From: Oleiagrimonas sp963821885
GTDB lineage: Bacteria; Pseudomonadota; Gammaproteobacteria; Xanthomonadales; Rhodanobacteraceae
Direction of reading: 5' to 3'
Length of the DNA: 64,000 nt
NCBI GenBank assembly: GCA_963821885.1
Contig: CAWGFN010000002.1
Span: forward strand, 558,001 to 622,000
This document shows, piece by piece, positions 38,564-48,952 of the stretch (positions are counted from its first letter, which is position 1; each line of letters opens with the position of its first letter). The notes under the pieces are model-generated. The model searched no databases. It worked only from the letters and a program-made list of their open reading frames with translations, and was not told the origin of the DNA. The position numbers were made by a program, and so were the translations under genes.

Positions 38564-41500
38564 ACGCCACCTCCGATGCTCGGTTTCGGGCTGGGCAGGA
38601 TGCGCAGGCCCACGTCCAGATGTCCGGGCGGACAGCCGCCCAGGTGGAACGAGAACGCCAGTTCGGGCGGCAGCGCGGCGATATGCGTGCCGGCGCCGAC
38701 GCCCGCGTTCAGGCAGATGTCGAACGCGCAGCCCTTGGCATGCACGTCCATGTGGCCGTCCGCACTGATGTGCGGCTTCGGGGTGATCGTGGTCTCGATC
38801 AGCGCGTTGGCGGTGACGCGCGCGCAGACCGACCCGCAGCTGCCCGCGCCCTGGTCCATGTGCGCCTTGGCGCCGGCATACAGACCCGCATCGCCCACCC
38901 CGACCCAGGCACCGGCATTGACGATCAGCACGTGGCCCTTGACCGGGTTGTTCCTGGTGCCCGCATGGATGTACCAGCTGCCGTGGCCGAAATGCATGGC
39001 GATGGCATCGTGCGTGGCCTCGATGTAGACCTGGTCGTCGAGGAACCCGTAATGCCCGTTCAGGGTGCCGTCGAAGCTGCCGCCCATGTACTGGAACTTG
39101 CCCCAGAAGTCGCCCTTGCCGTTCCAGTCCTTCGACTGCTTGAGCATCCAGGCCTTGTACTGCATCAGCGCGCCGGCCTGCGGTCCGCTCACCTTGACCG
39201 TGAAATGGCCGTCCAGGCCGTAGGCGAATTGGCCCGGGTCGCCGACCACCAGGTGCGCATCAAAGGCCGGGGTGTGGTCGATCTTCGCGGTCACGCCGCA
39301 ACTGCTGCCGGAGGCGAACGAATCGATCGCCACGTTGTAGCCCATGCCGCCGCCGACCGCGTACAGCGACATGAACGGCGGCACCAGCGGCGTGCCGGTC
39401 GGCCCCATCTTCACGTCGGCGTGCGCGGCCCAGAAATCATCCGATCCCTGGTAGCCCAGCGCGAACCCGCCCTTGACCGGCGGCCCGCCGAACATGCCCA
39501 TGTCGATATCGCCGCAATAGCGCATGTGCTGGGTGTCCGCGCGCGCGGTCGGGATCAGGAAGTCCAGCAGCGGCGACGGCGCCGCCTCGGCCACGCCGCC
39601 GCTCTGGTCGCCCACGTAGGTGGGCCGGATCACGGTGTCGGTGGACGCATGCGCATCCGGGAACGGCTTGTGGATGACGAAGCTGCCGGTTACCGGTCCG
39701 CTGCCCACGTAGGTGTGGTCGCCGACCTGGTCGACGCGGAAGTCGACCGGCGCATCGGCCGCCGGCAGCGCGTCGGAGATCTTCAGGCTGCCGGCGAAGT
39801 GGAACCCGCAGGCGCTGGCCCGGACCGGTGGTGGCGGTCACATCGACGCCCTTGAGGTCGATCACGCCTTGCGAGAGGCGACCCTTGGTGCCGCTCAGCG
39901 TGACATGCGCGGAACCGCCGTCTTCACGGAAATACGCATGCCCGTTCAAGCCGAAGTAAAGCCCGGGCACCGTCACGTCGGCGGCGAACACCTGGCCATC
40001 GGCACGGAAGCCGAAGTGCGTGGTCTGCGCCGCCGCGGCCAGGCCCACGCCCTTGAGCACGCCCAGCTGCAGGCCTTTGGCCTCCATGCTGACCGCGCCG
40101 AAGTCACGCCGCGGCGCATCGCCATTGAGGTCGAGGGTGATCTTGCCGCCGCCCTTCACGCCGGCGCCGGACTCCAGCTTGCGGCTGCTGGCGACCAGAT
40201 CGGTGTCCAGCCACGGCACGTGCACGCGCAGGCCCGTGTAGGTGGCGTTGAAGGTTCCGCCACTGGCGTCGGCATCGATGCCGTCCCAGTGGATGCTGCC
40301 CTGGAGGACCTTGCTGTCGTAGGCGCCCAGGTGCTGCTTGCCACAGAACCCGGATCCATCGATGCCCCAATCACGGGTCGACGCCGACTGGCCCTGCTTC
40401 AGGTCGAAGGTGTAGGCCTCCAGGGTGCCCGCGGTCAACGCCAGGCCGTTCCAGCCCGGACCGCCGTCGCACGACGCCCCCTGGGTGGCGCTGAAGTCCA
40501 GCGCGGCCTTGATCCCGCGCAGGGTGAAGCCGCTGTCGTACACGCTCAGGTCCGGTAGCGCCAGGTCCTTGACGTAGAGGTCGCCCTGCGGCGAAAGCGT
40601 CGCGTGGGCCTGGAACGGCGCCGGCCCGTTGGCGCTGCCGAACACGCGGATGTCCGGGTTGGCGAGGCTGACCACCAGATCGGCGTCGAGCGACTGCCCG
40701 GCCGTGCCCTTCAGGCGCGACAGGTGCATGTGCACCGCGGGGGTCTGCGCGTCCGTGTCCGTCGGGTCGGAGACGTCGAGGTCACCGTGCTCGACGGTCA
40801 CGCCGTCGCTGGCCAGCTGCCAGTCGTGGAACTGGACCGGTACCCGCAGATCGGTGGTCCCGCCACCCGCCCTGGGCCAGGGCAGGATCAGCGTGCCATG
40901 CCCGTTCCAGAGGTTGCCCTGGTGGGTCAGGTCGGCCTGCGGATCCTGCAGGCCGCCGATCTCGAAATAGCCGCCCTGGGCGACCGGGAAGCGGAAGATG
41001 CAGGCCTGATTCTTGATCACGCCGACCACGTTGTAGGCAAGGGGGTCGGATCCGACCCAGTGCGGCGGCTTTCGCGGCGCCAGGCGCTGACTGGAAGAGG
41101 CGGCGCGCAACAGGCCGTTGAGGGTGGCCGCGCCCTGCTGCACCGTCACCGTGTCGCTTCCGGCGCGCATGGGCGTCTGCACGTAGGCCAGCCGGACCGG
41201 GTCGGCACGCACCGCGGCCAGCTGCCGCAGGGGTGCCCGCAACCACGCCACGCGAGCACCGCCGGCGCCCAGCTGCACGCCGGAGGGCGGCAGCACGCCG
41301 ACCGCCGGGGCATCGGTCATGCCGGCCGCCAGCTGCCCGGCCAGTTGCGCATCGGACGCGCGCTGGCCCGTGCCCAGGGCGCGGCCGATCAGTCCGGACA
41401 GGCCGCTCAGGCCACGCGCGTCGGGGATGACCTCGGCATCGAAGTTGAGGGCATGCTTGCCGATGTCGTCCAGCGGGATCGGCGTGGACAGCAGCAGGTC

Positions 41501-44500
41501 GCTGGCGCTGACCAGCGGATCGACGGGGTGGCTGGCCGTCAGCTGGGCATCCGAACGTGGCGTGGATGGCGGCAGGCTGATCGTCTGCCGGTCGATGCGC
41601 TGGCCGTCCAGGTACCAGGTCAGATGCAGCTTTCCGGTGCCGTAGTAGTACAGATAGCCGCCACCGGTGAGCGAGACATCGCAGGCGGAGAAACTCGGAG
41701 GTCCGTGGCCGGCGAACAGGGCGCTGGCGCTCTGCCCGCGCGTGCGGTGCATCGATGCGGCGCCGACCATCGTCCGCGGGGATTGTCCGCTGGACGAACC
41801 GCCGGCCCCCTGCACCAGGTGGTAGGGCGAGGTGTCGGGACGCGGCGCGACCTTCACCCCCGGCGGCGGCGAGTCATCGCCGGGCGCTTCGGGGAAGCCG
41901 CGCATCTTGGCCGCGATCAGGTGCAGCGGACCACTGGCGTCGTCGTCTGTGCGCGGCTCGATGTTCAGCGTCTCGCACATCACCATGTAGGCGCGATCGG
42001 CGACCGCCTGGCCATGGCCGAAACCCTTGGCATGCTGGCTGCCGGTATCGGGCGCCCCGCCCGCGCCCAGCCGGGTGGCCGTGGCATACAGCGATCCAGA
42101 GGGATTGGCCGACAGGCTCACGTCGCCGGCCTGGTGGTCCTGCATGTCGTCCTCGGCCAGCTGGTACACGCGCACGGTGTAGGCGCCGACGGTGCTGTAG
42201 GCATGCTTGAAGCTTGCGTCGCTGGTCAGGTTGTCCAGGCTGATCGAGGCGCCCGGCGTGTAGTCGTGAGCACCGGGCATGGTCAACGCCAGCGGCATGA
42301 CGTTGCCGTCGCCCCAGTCGACGAACACGTTGTCGAAATGCCAGGTGGTGGCCTTGGACCCCTGGCCCGTGGGCCACTGCATGGTCTGCGGCCGCGACGA
42401 CCAGGGGCTCGACTTCAGGTTCAGGGCACCACTGAGCTGCCAGCGGTCACCGGTATGCCCGGCCGTGGCCATGGTCTTGGTAAAGCCGTTCTTGTCGGTG
42501 TTGCCGGCGGTGCTGTCCAGGCGCATCACCTCCAGGCCACTGGGTGCCTGCTGGCCGCATGCCATGCCGGTGGGATGCAGCGGCGCATTCAGTGGCCAGC
42601 GCTCGGAATGCTCGACCGCCTTGACCACGGTCGGCGGCGCGCCCGCGCCGCCGCCCAGCGCCTGCACGTAGGGATGGACGTTGCCCGGGGCGCCTGGCGC
42701 GGACTGGCCGTTGACGCTGTAGCGGTGGTACCCGACCACCTCCCAGCTGTAGTCGCTGACCGGCATGCCGTTGGCGGCGGCGATCGCACCGGCCATGTTC
42801 GGCGAGGCCTGGCCCGAGACCGTCACGCCAGGCTGGCCGGTGCGATGCGTCTTGCCGCTGCCAGCCAGGCGCGCCAGGGACAGCCTGGCGATCAGGTCGG
42901 CATCGGGCATCAGCACCGTCGGCAGCGCCGGCACGCTGTAGCCGTGCATCGGCTGCGGCTCGACCTTGCGCGTGGCGATCAGCGTGTTGCCCTTGTAGAA
43001 GTGCACTTCGTACCAGTCGGCCAGGCCCGGGTTGGACTCGCTCCAGCTGAAGATGACGTCGTCCTTGAGCGTGGGCACGTCCACGCCGGTCTTGACGATG
43101 CTGCCCTGGCCCAACGGCTGGTGCGTGATCGGATCGGTCGGCGGCGGCTGCGAAGCCAGTCCCGAGTACCACTTGGGCCGCTCGAGATCGATGCGCCCGC
43201 GCACCGTGACGTGCGCCCAGTCCGGGGCCTTCCACTTCGGTTTGGGCAGGCTCGCCTGCACCTGGCCGCGCTCGATCAGCACCCGCGCCGGCTGCGCCGA
43301 CCAGGCCTGCCTGGCGTCGACGCGGGCCCGCGAGAAACGCATCCCGGCCAGCGCGGCGGGCGCCACCTGCACCCGCACCCGCGCGCTGTGGTCATTGACC
43401 ACGTCCACGCCCTGCACCGTCACGTCGCGACCCAGGTCGATCTGCATGTGCGAGGTGAAGCCCGAACCCGACGCCTGCACGACATAGCTGCGGCCGCCCG
43501 TCAGGCGGGCCGGATACAGGCTGTCCACGCGCAGGCCCGGGGCCGTGAGGTCGGGGCCGGCGCTGCGCGCCACCGGCGCTCGCGCGGCCGGCGAGGGAAT
43601 CACCAGCAGGTTCGCCGTGGTGCGCACCTGCACGGCGCCGCCCGGCTGGGTCGCGCGCGGCGCGCGGCTGCCGGGTGTGGCATTGGCGTCGATGCGCGCC
43701 AGGGCGACGAAGCGGTCACCCAGCGGACGCAACGGTTGCAGATGGATGCCCGGCCCGTAGTCGATGCGCAGGCCGGGTTTCAGGTTCTGTCCGGTGAACA
43801 CGAGTTGCGCCTGGCTGCCGGCGCGCACGCGAGTGGGCTGCACGCCGGTGAGGATCGCCGGCGATGCCGTCGACAGCGTGCGCACCGGTGCCTGCGCCGC
43901 GGCCACCACCTCGATGCCGGCCGGGCCCCGGCCCTTGGCGCCGGCGGCCACAACCATGGCGTTCTGCGCCACCGGCAGCTGGAAGCCCACCGTCCGGCGA
44001 CCGACCGTGGCCCCGGCGTCCACGTGCACCTTCAACGCCAGGGTGTGATCGCCGATCACGCTGACGGTCGAGCGCGCCTGCACGCCCGGCCCGAAATCGA
44101 ACGTGGTTCCCGCGGGCAGTCCCGTGCCGGTCACCCGCAGCAGGTAATCGTGTCCGGCGACCAGCCGGTCCGGCGTGACCGCGGTGACGGCGGCCCCAGG
44201 GGGCGCGCTCTGTAGATGCATCGCCGGCCCCGACTCCACCACCAGGCCCGTTTGCACGCTGAGATAGGCGCCCTGCGGGTCGCGCGCGGCACCCTGCACG
44301 ATGACCAGCTGACGGCGTCCCGCCGCGGCGCTGGCATCGACGTTCACATGCACGTGCGTCAGCGTCCCGCGCCGTTCGGTGCCGTGGGTCGGCTGGACCT
44401 GGATGCCGGGGCCGAAGTCGATGCCCAGTCCATCGCTCAGGCCGCTGCCATGCAGCACGAGGTCGCCCTGCTGCCCCTGCCGAAGGCTTCCGGGGACGAG

Positions 44501-44635
44501 GGTCGTGACCACCGGCTTGACCCTCATCACCGGCACCGCGCGGACCTGCGCGGAAGCGTTGCACAGGCCCGCCAGCGCGACGTACAGGGCAACCACGCCT
44601 GCCAGCAGGGGATGTATCCGGATGTGCGTGTTCAT
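38551..44635 (-). pseudogene. Giant secreted IPT/TIG-PKD surface protein (about 2,027 residues), split by a one-base frameshift
   Basis: From ATG 44635 (GGAGG 8 nt upstream) the protein has a signal peptide ending LAGLCNASAQ, then four IPT/TIG-like repeats at about residues 40-125, 148-220, 260-340 and 368-440, three of them with a GPG(I/V) strand after IDF/FDF/IDY. A PKD-like domain follows at about 770-830 (VDWGDGN, then FKHAYSTVGAYTVRVYQ). The remainder is long, beta-rich and Gly/Asp-rich. The frame breaks near 39821-39833: after GVDVTATT it goes out of phase, while the true continuation ACGFHFAGSLKISDAL reads in another frame down to 38551. Removing one G rejoins the two. Whether the mutation is real or a read error cannot be told. 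The second half has several Cys and ends SIGGGVCLW. Confidence 0.82.
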
Positions 44636-44657
44636 CGCATGACCTCCGTGCATGGCC

Positions 44658-46124
44658 TCACGGCACCAGCAGTTCGCGCAGGTCGCTGATCGCGAGCATG
44701 CGTCCGTCGGCGCCGATCGCCAGCACGCGCCAGCGATAGCTGCGCCCCGTGGCCAGGTGCCCACGAGCCAGTTCGCTCAGGCGCAGGTGCGTGGTCGTGG
44801 CCGGCACCACCATGCCGCTCTCCGGGTGCTGCCATCCGGGCAGTGCATCGGCGGCATAGAACTCCAGCTGGTAGGCACGCGCGCCTGTCACGGGCTGCCA
44901 GGCGAAGCGCGTCGCCGGCTGCAGCGAAGCACCGCCCTCGGGCAGCCGCAGCGGCAGCTCGCGGGGCGCGCTGGCGGTGCCGCGCAAGGCCGGATTGACG
45001 CTGTATTCCAGCGCCAGCGGCGCGCCGTCCAGCGCCGGGCTCTCGACACGCAGGCGCACCACGTAGCGGCCGGCCATCGACACCGGCAGCGGCGGACTCT
45101 GCAGCAGCGCCTGGCCGCCGGGCATCAGGTACTGGCGCACGAACAGCAACGGCCGGTAGATCGCCTGGCCGCTGGTGCCCGGCGGCGTGGCCACTTCCCA
45201 CACCGCCTGCAACAGGCCGCCACCGGTGTAGTTGACCGTGGCCAGCGCGCGCAGCGGGTGTTCGACGCCGACCACGCGGCGCCTGGAGCCATCGCTGAAG
45301 CGCAGGCTCACGCGCGCCAGGCTCAGCGGACCGGCATTGCTGCCGACGATGCGGATCGGGATGTATCCATCGACACCGTTGCTCCCGCCCAGCGGCATGA
45401 ACCGACGATGCATGTAGAAGGTGTTCTGCTGTGCGGCGAGCACCTGGTAGACCACCGAAGCCGGCACCTGCACACCATCGGCGATGCGCGCGGTGCCGCC
45501 GACCACCGTGCCGGCCACCGGCCGTGGCACCGTCTGCAGGGGCGCGCCGCCCGGATCCAGCTCGAAATCGGCATAGTCCGAGCGCACGCTGATGCCGGAG
45601 GTGTTGGCGGTGACACTCCACAACGCGCTGATGCGTCCGCCGGCCTGCAGGGTCGCGGTGAAGCTCGACGGCGACGCGCTGGCCGTGCCCAGCGTTGGCA
45701 CCACGATAGTGATCACCACGCTGCCCGAGCCAGCCGCGGTCAGGCCGTCGTCGTCGGTGAAGATGCGCGTGTAGACGATGCTGCCCTGGCCCAGGTTGAC
45801 CGCGGCCTGCAGCACGCTGTTGGGGATCACCAGCGCCTCGCCGATGTTGGCCGGGGATGGTGGCGTGGCGCCGTTGAGCATGTGGCCATTGGTGCCCAGG
45901 ACCGTCGGGGTCATGCCGGTGGTGACGAACTGGCCCTGCACGGAATGGATCGGCGAGTTGAGCGTGCTGGCCACGTGCCAGGTCAGCAGCACCTGGTTGT
46001 GCTTGCCCACGGTGGCCGTGGTGCTGGCCGGGGTCACGCTGACCGAGGTGACCGACGCATGGGTCCGCGCGACCGGCCACAGGACGCCCAGCAGGAGGAG
46101 GATCGCGAGCGAGCGGCGGATCAT
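44658..46124 (-). CDS. Secreted beta-sandwich protein of the surface locus, function unknown
   Basis: The 488-residue product has a signal peptide (MIRRSLAILLLLGVLWPVARTHA). The first half is Thr/Ser/Val-rich with VTSVSVTPASTTATVGKHNQVLLTW and a similar segment LGTASASPSSFTATLQAGGRISALW, suggesting two related Ig-like domains. The second half ends with an FN3-like segment (TRFAWQPVTGARAYQLEFYAAD, then HLATGRSYRWRVLAIGADG). Its start overlaps the stop of the beta-barrel gene (ATGA), and the giant gene starts 22 bp after it, so the three are co-translated. No named family recognised. Confidence 0.8.
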   Translation of the reverse strand: MIRRSLAILLLLGVLWPVARTHASVTSVSVTPASTTATVGKHNQVLLTWHVASTLNSPIHSVQGQFVTTGMTPTVLGTNGHMLNGATPPSPANIGEALVIPNSVLQAAVNLGQGSIVYTRIFTDDDGLTAAGSGSVVITIVVPTLGTASASPSSFTATLQAGGRISALWSVTANTSGISVRSDYADFELDPGGAPLQTVPRPVAGTVVGGTARIADGVQVPASVVYQVLAAQQNTFYMHRRFMPLGGSNGVDGYIPIRIVGSNAGPLSLARVSLRFSDGSRRRVVGVEHPLRALATVNYTGGGLLQAVWEVATPPGTSGQAIYRPLLFVRQYLMPGGQALLQSPPLPVSMAGRYVVRLRVESPALDGAPLALEYSVNPALRGTASAPRELPLRLPEGGASLQPATRFAWQPVTGARAYQLEFYAADALPGWQHPESGMVVPATTTHLRLSELARGHLATGRSYRWRVLAIGADGRMLAISDLRELLVP

Positions 46125-48286
46125 GGCGTGTCTCCCGGATGACGCAGGGGCAGGACCAGGTTCGCCTTGAGGAAGACCTGGTAGGTATCGGCCGGCAGCA
46201 TCGGCATGCCGGCCACGGTCGGATAGCCGCCGTGGTTCCACACGCCGCTGAGGCTGATGTCGAGACCGGCATGGTTGGTCTGCGCCGGCAGCGCGTGCCA
46301 CAGCAGGCTGCCGTTGAGCGTGCGGGTGTCGTAGGACATGCCCGGCTGTGGCGTGCCCATGAACTGGCTGACCGCCTGCGCGGTGCGCGTGATGCTGTAG
46401 TTGAGCTGGCCGTTGAGCGTGCCGCTGACCAGGTCCCCGGACAGGAACAGGTTGTAGCTGGCGTCGCGCGAATGGGCGTGCATCACCCGGTCGTAGGTGT
46501 CGGTGTACTGCAGGGCGAAGCCGGCACTGCCGCTCTGCCCCAGGTTCATGCTGGCACCCAGGGTCGGGCCGAACAGCCGGTTGCTGTCCTGCTGCCCGGT
46601 GCGGTCGGTGGTGGCGCCCATCATCAGGCCGACGTTCCAGTTCCAGCGCGCATGCGAGAACTGCGCGCTGGCGTTGAAGCTGGTGATCTTGAGGTCGGTG
46701 CGCGGGTCCTTGGCGCTGGCGCGGGCGCCGTTGCGGCTGTGCGATGCATCCACGCCGAAGCTGTAGTAGGGGGTGCCCAGCCAGTGCATCCAGCCGCCGC
46801 TGTCGGTGCCCTGGGACGGAAACACGGAGGCCGTCATCTGCAGGCGCCGGGTGTACACCGTGGTCAGCAACGGGTTGTGATCGACGTTGTCGGCAGCCAG
46901 TCCGACATTGCCCTGCAGCGACCACGACGACCCGCTCAGGCTCTGCGTCAGCTGCCATTGGCGCAGGTCCGGGGTGACGCCAGGGTTGGCCAGGGAGCGG
47001 AAGTAGGTCCCGGTGGACTGGTAGCTCAGGCCGGTCTGCGAGCTCAGGGATGGCGTGCCGGAGCCGTCATCGTCGCTTGCCGGCTGGTAACTCACCGACA
47101 GGTTGCGGGCAGTGTCCCCGCGCCGCGGCAGGCCGGCCACGCCGAAATCGTAGGTCGAACGCGCCAGCGCGCCATGCAGGTGCCACTGGCGCCGGAACAG
47201 CTGCGAGTCCAGCTCCATGCCCCAGGCGCTGCCCGAAGGCGTCTGCATCAATGGCGTGCTGAAGGTCCCCACCCCGTCGGGCGCGCCGCGACCGCCGGCG
47301 TAGGCCAGGGTCAGGTCCAGTGCGTCGCCATCGGCCAGCGGCCGCCAGTCGAACAGTCCGCCCGATACCCGGTGGTCGCGATCGCCCACGCCCAGGCCGT
47401 GGCTGAACCCGCTGATCACGTCCGAGCGCACCGAGAACACGCCGACCCGGGCAGACATCGGCTTGACCTTCACTTCACCGGACAGGCCGCGCCGGCTCAG
47501 CTGCGACACCACCAGGCCGTTGTACGGCAGGGACTGGTCGCCGGCCGCCAGGCGCAGGATGTCCGACTGCGCCGCGACGCTGAACTGGCCCAGCTGCACG
47601 GTGTCCCGGCTGCCGCCGGGGGTGCCGGGATTGACCGCCGTGGCGGTGGCCTGCGGGCCGGCCTCGATCAGGTCGACCTGGGTGGCGGTCTGCCATCGCG
47701 GCCCTTGCGTGGTCATGCCCAGCGAGGCCGAGCCGTCGCTGCTGAAGCGCGCCGGCTGCGGCGCCGAAAGGCCGTGGTCGGCCACCCGCTCCGAGCCGCC
47801 GAGGCTGACGTCGGCGCGCAGGCGGGTCTCTCGCGGCGACGCGGGCGGCGGCATCGATGCCGATGGCGTCGCCGAAGAGGCCGCGGTCGCGGGAGAAACC
47901 CGCGGCTGCGCCGCCAGCTTCGTGGCGCGGGCCACCGTGAGGTTCCATTGACCATGCACCTGCATGACGCCCTGGTCGTCGTAGCTGACCAGGCGCAGGG
48001 CGTGCCGGCCCGGAGACAGCGCCTGCAACGGCGTGTACGCCATCCCGCGGGCACGCACGTCGGCCAGCGCGGTGACGTCGATGTCATCGAGCTCCAGCGC
48101 CAGGTTGCCGCGCGCGGAGGCATCCAGCGACTGCGGAAAATCCAGGCGCAGGGTATCGGTCGGCGCGTAGCCGGCGTCCTGCGCCGGCGGCTGCAGCGCG
48201 GCTTGCCAGCCGGACTGCGCGCGCGCGCCGAAGGCCGGCAACAACGCGATCAGCGCCAGTGCGCATGACAGGCGACGGACATTCAT
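46121..48286 (-). CDS. Predicted outer-membrane beta-barrel protein of the surface locus
   Basis: The 721-residue product has a signal peptide (NVRRLSCALALIALLPAFGARAQ). An N-terminal beta domain of about 110 residues (DTLRLDFPQSLDASARGNLALELDDIDV) and a Ser/Pro/Ala linker lead to about 550 residues of alternating polar/aromatic strands (for example WQTATQVDLIEAG, GEVKVKPMSARVGVFSVRSD, SGSLYQST-like turns, AGFALQYTDTYDRVMH), typical of outer-membrane barrels; the last strand is YQVFLKANLVLPLR. It could anchor or export the other products of the operon. That role is inference. ATG 48286 begins the signal peptide; the 190 codons before it are out-of-frame shadow of the upstream gene. Confidence 0.78.
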   Translation of the reverse strand: MNVRRLSCALALIALLPAFGARAQSGWQAALQPPAQDAGYAPTDTLRLDFPQSLDASARGNLALELDDIDVTALADVRARGMAYTPLQALSPGRHALRLVSYDDQGVMQVHGQWNLTVARATKLAAQPRVSPATAASSATPSASMPPPASPRETRLRADVSLGGSERVADHGLSAPQPARFSSDGSASLGMTTQGPRWQTATQVDLIEAGPQATATAVNPGTPGGSRDTVQLGQFSVAAQSDILRLAAGDQSLPYNGLVVSQLSRRGLSGEVKVKPMSARVGVFSVRSDVISGFSHGLGVGDRDHRVSGGLFDWRPLADGDALDLTLAYAGGRGAPDGVGTFSTPLMQTPSGSAWGMELDSQLFRRQWHLHGALARSTYDFGVAGLPRRGDTARNLSVSYQPASDDDGSGTPSLSSQTGLSYQSTGTYFRSLANPGVTPDLRQWQLTQSLSGSSWSLQGNVGLAADNVDHNPLLTTVYTRRLQMTASVFPSQGTDSGGWMHWLGTPYYSFGVDASHSRNGARASAKDPRTDLKITSFNASAQFSHARWNWNVGLMMGATTDRTGQQDSNRLFGPTLGASMNLGQSGSAGFALQYTDTYDRVMHAHSRDASYNLFLSGDLVSGTLNGQLNYSITRTAQAVSQFMGTPQPGMSYDTRTLNGSLLWHALPAQTNHAGLDISLSGVWNHGGYPTVAGMPMLPADTYQVFLKANLVLPLRHPGDTP

Positions 48287-48825
48287 CGGCGGCTCTCCCC
48301 GACAGGCGCGCCCAAGGGCGACCGGATATGTGGACAGGTTTCGTGGGCTGCCGGCGCCGGCAAGCGCAGGCGGTTCCAGACCTGCCCCGCCGCGCTCAGC
48401 GACAGGTCCAGAACGGGCGCGGCGTTCACGGCGGCCGGGTACGGCAGGGTCGCGCTGACCCGGGCCGCGTGGCCGGCGGCCACGACCGGGACGTTGACGT
48501 ACAGCGGCGACGGCGAAGGACCGACCCACGACAGGCGCAGGCGAACCGGCACGTCGATGCGCACGGTGCCGTGGTTGATCACCTGCACCTCGACGCGCAG
48601 CACCATGAGATGACGGGCACAATCGTTCTGCACGCGCAACGAACGACTGCCCACCGCATAGGCATACCGCGGGCTCACGGTCCGTGGCTTGATGCCCAGG
48701 CGTGGGCGCGCGGGGGGAGCGGCCCACGCTGGCATCATGCCCAGCAGCAGGGCGCTGGCCAGCAGTATCCGCACCCCTGGCGCGAGTGTCTCGTCCGGCG
48801 CATGTTTGCGATGCCCACCACGCAT
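48283..48825 (-). CDS. Small secreted Ig-like (CARDB-type) protein, first gene of the surface operon
   Basis: From ATG 48825 (CAGGGAC just upstream) the product is 180 residues; ATG 48855 would add ten. A signal peptide ends GMMPAWA. The mature part is one beta-sandwich-like domain: YAVGSRSLRVQNDCARHL, VQVINHGTVRIDVPVRLRLSW and VPVVAAGHAARVSATLPYP. The pattern resembles CARDB domains and, loosely, periplasmic pilus chaperones, but chaperone signatures are absent. Its stop overlaps the beta-barrel start by 4 bp. The divergent regulator begins 127 bp away. Confidence 0.75.
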   Translation of the reverse strand: MRGGHRKHAPDETLAPGVRILLASALLLGMMPAWAAPPARPRLGIKPRTVSPRYAYAVGSRSLRVQNDCARHLMVLRVEVQVINHGTVRIDVPVRLRLSWVGPSPSPLYVNVPVVAAGHAARVSATLPYPAAVNAAPVLDLSLSAAGQVWNRLRLPAPAAHETCPHIRSPLGAPVGESRR

Positions 48826-48952
48826 GTCCCTGCGTCTCCCGTGTGCACCCTGCATTCCCCGACACGAATATCGGGTTTTGTCCTACTTGCTCGCCTGCAA
48901 AAAGCGGTTAACCTGTGTGTGATTTGCGTGTGAAGCGCAGCGAGGGACAAGA

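Noticed and set aside
39437..39820. The last 130 codons of the frame from 44635.
   Set aside because: Arg-rich out-of-phase sequence after the one-base shift; the true continuation is in another frame.
40604..44215. A 1,203-codon + strand frame across the giant surface gene.
   Set aside because: Basic, Arg/Gly/His-rich product with no start signal; the minus-strand protein has a signal peptide and recognisable domains.
46121..48825. Chaperone-usher pilus pair (small Ig-like protein plus barrel).
   Set aside because: No pilus-chaperone or usher motifs and no pilin genes nearby; only the layout is similar.
48287..48865. The first 190 codons of the frame that ends in the beta-barrel.
   Set aside because: They overlap the small Ig-like gene in another frame and lack any signal; the barrel signal peptide begins at 48286.
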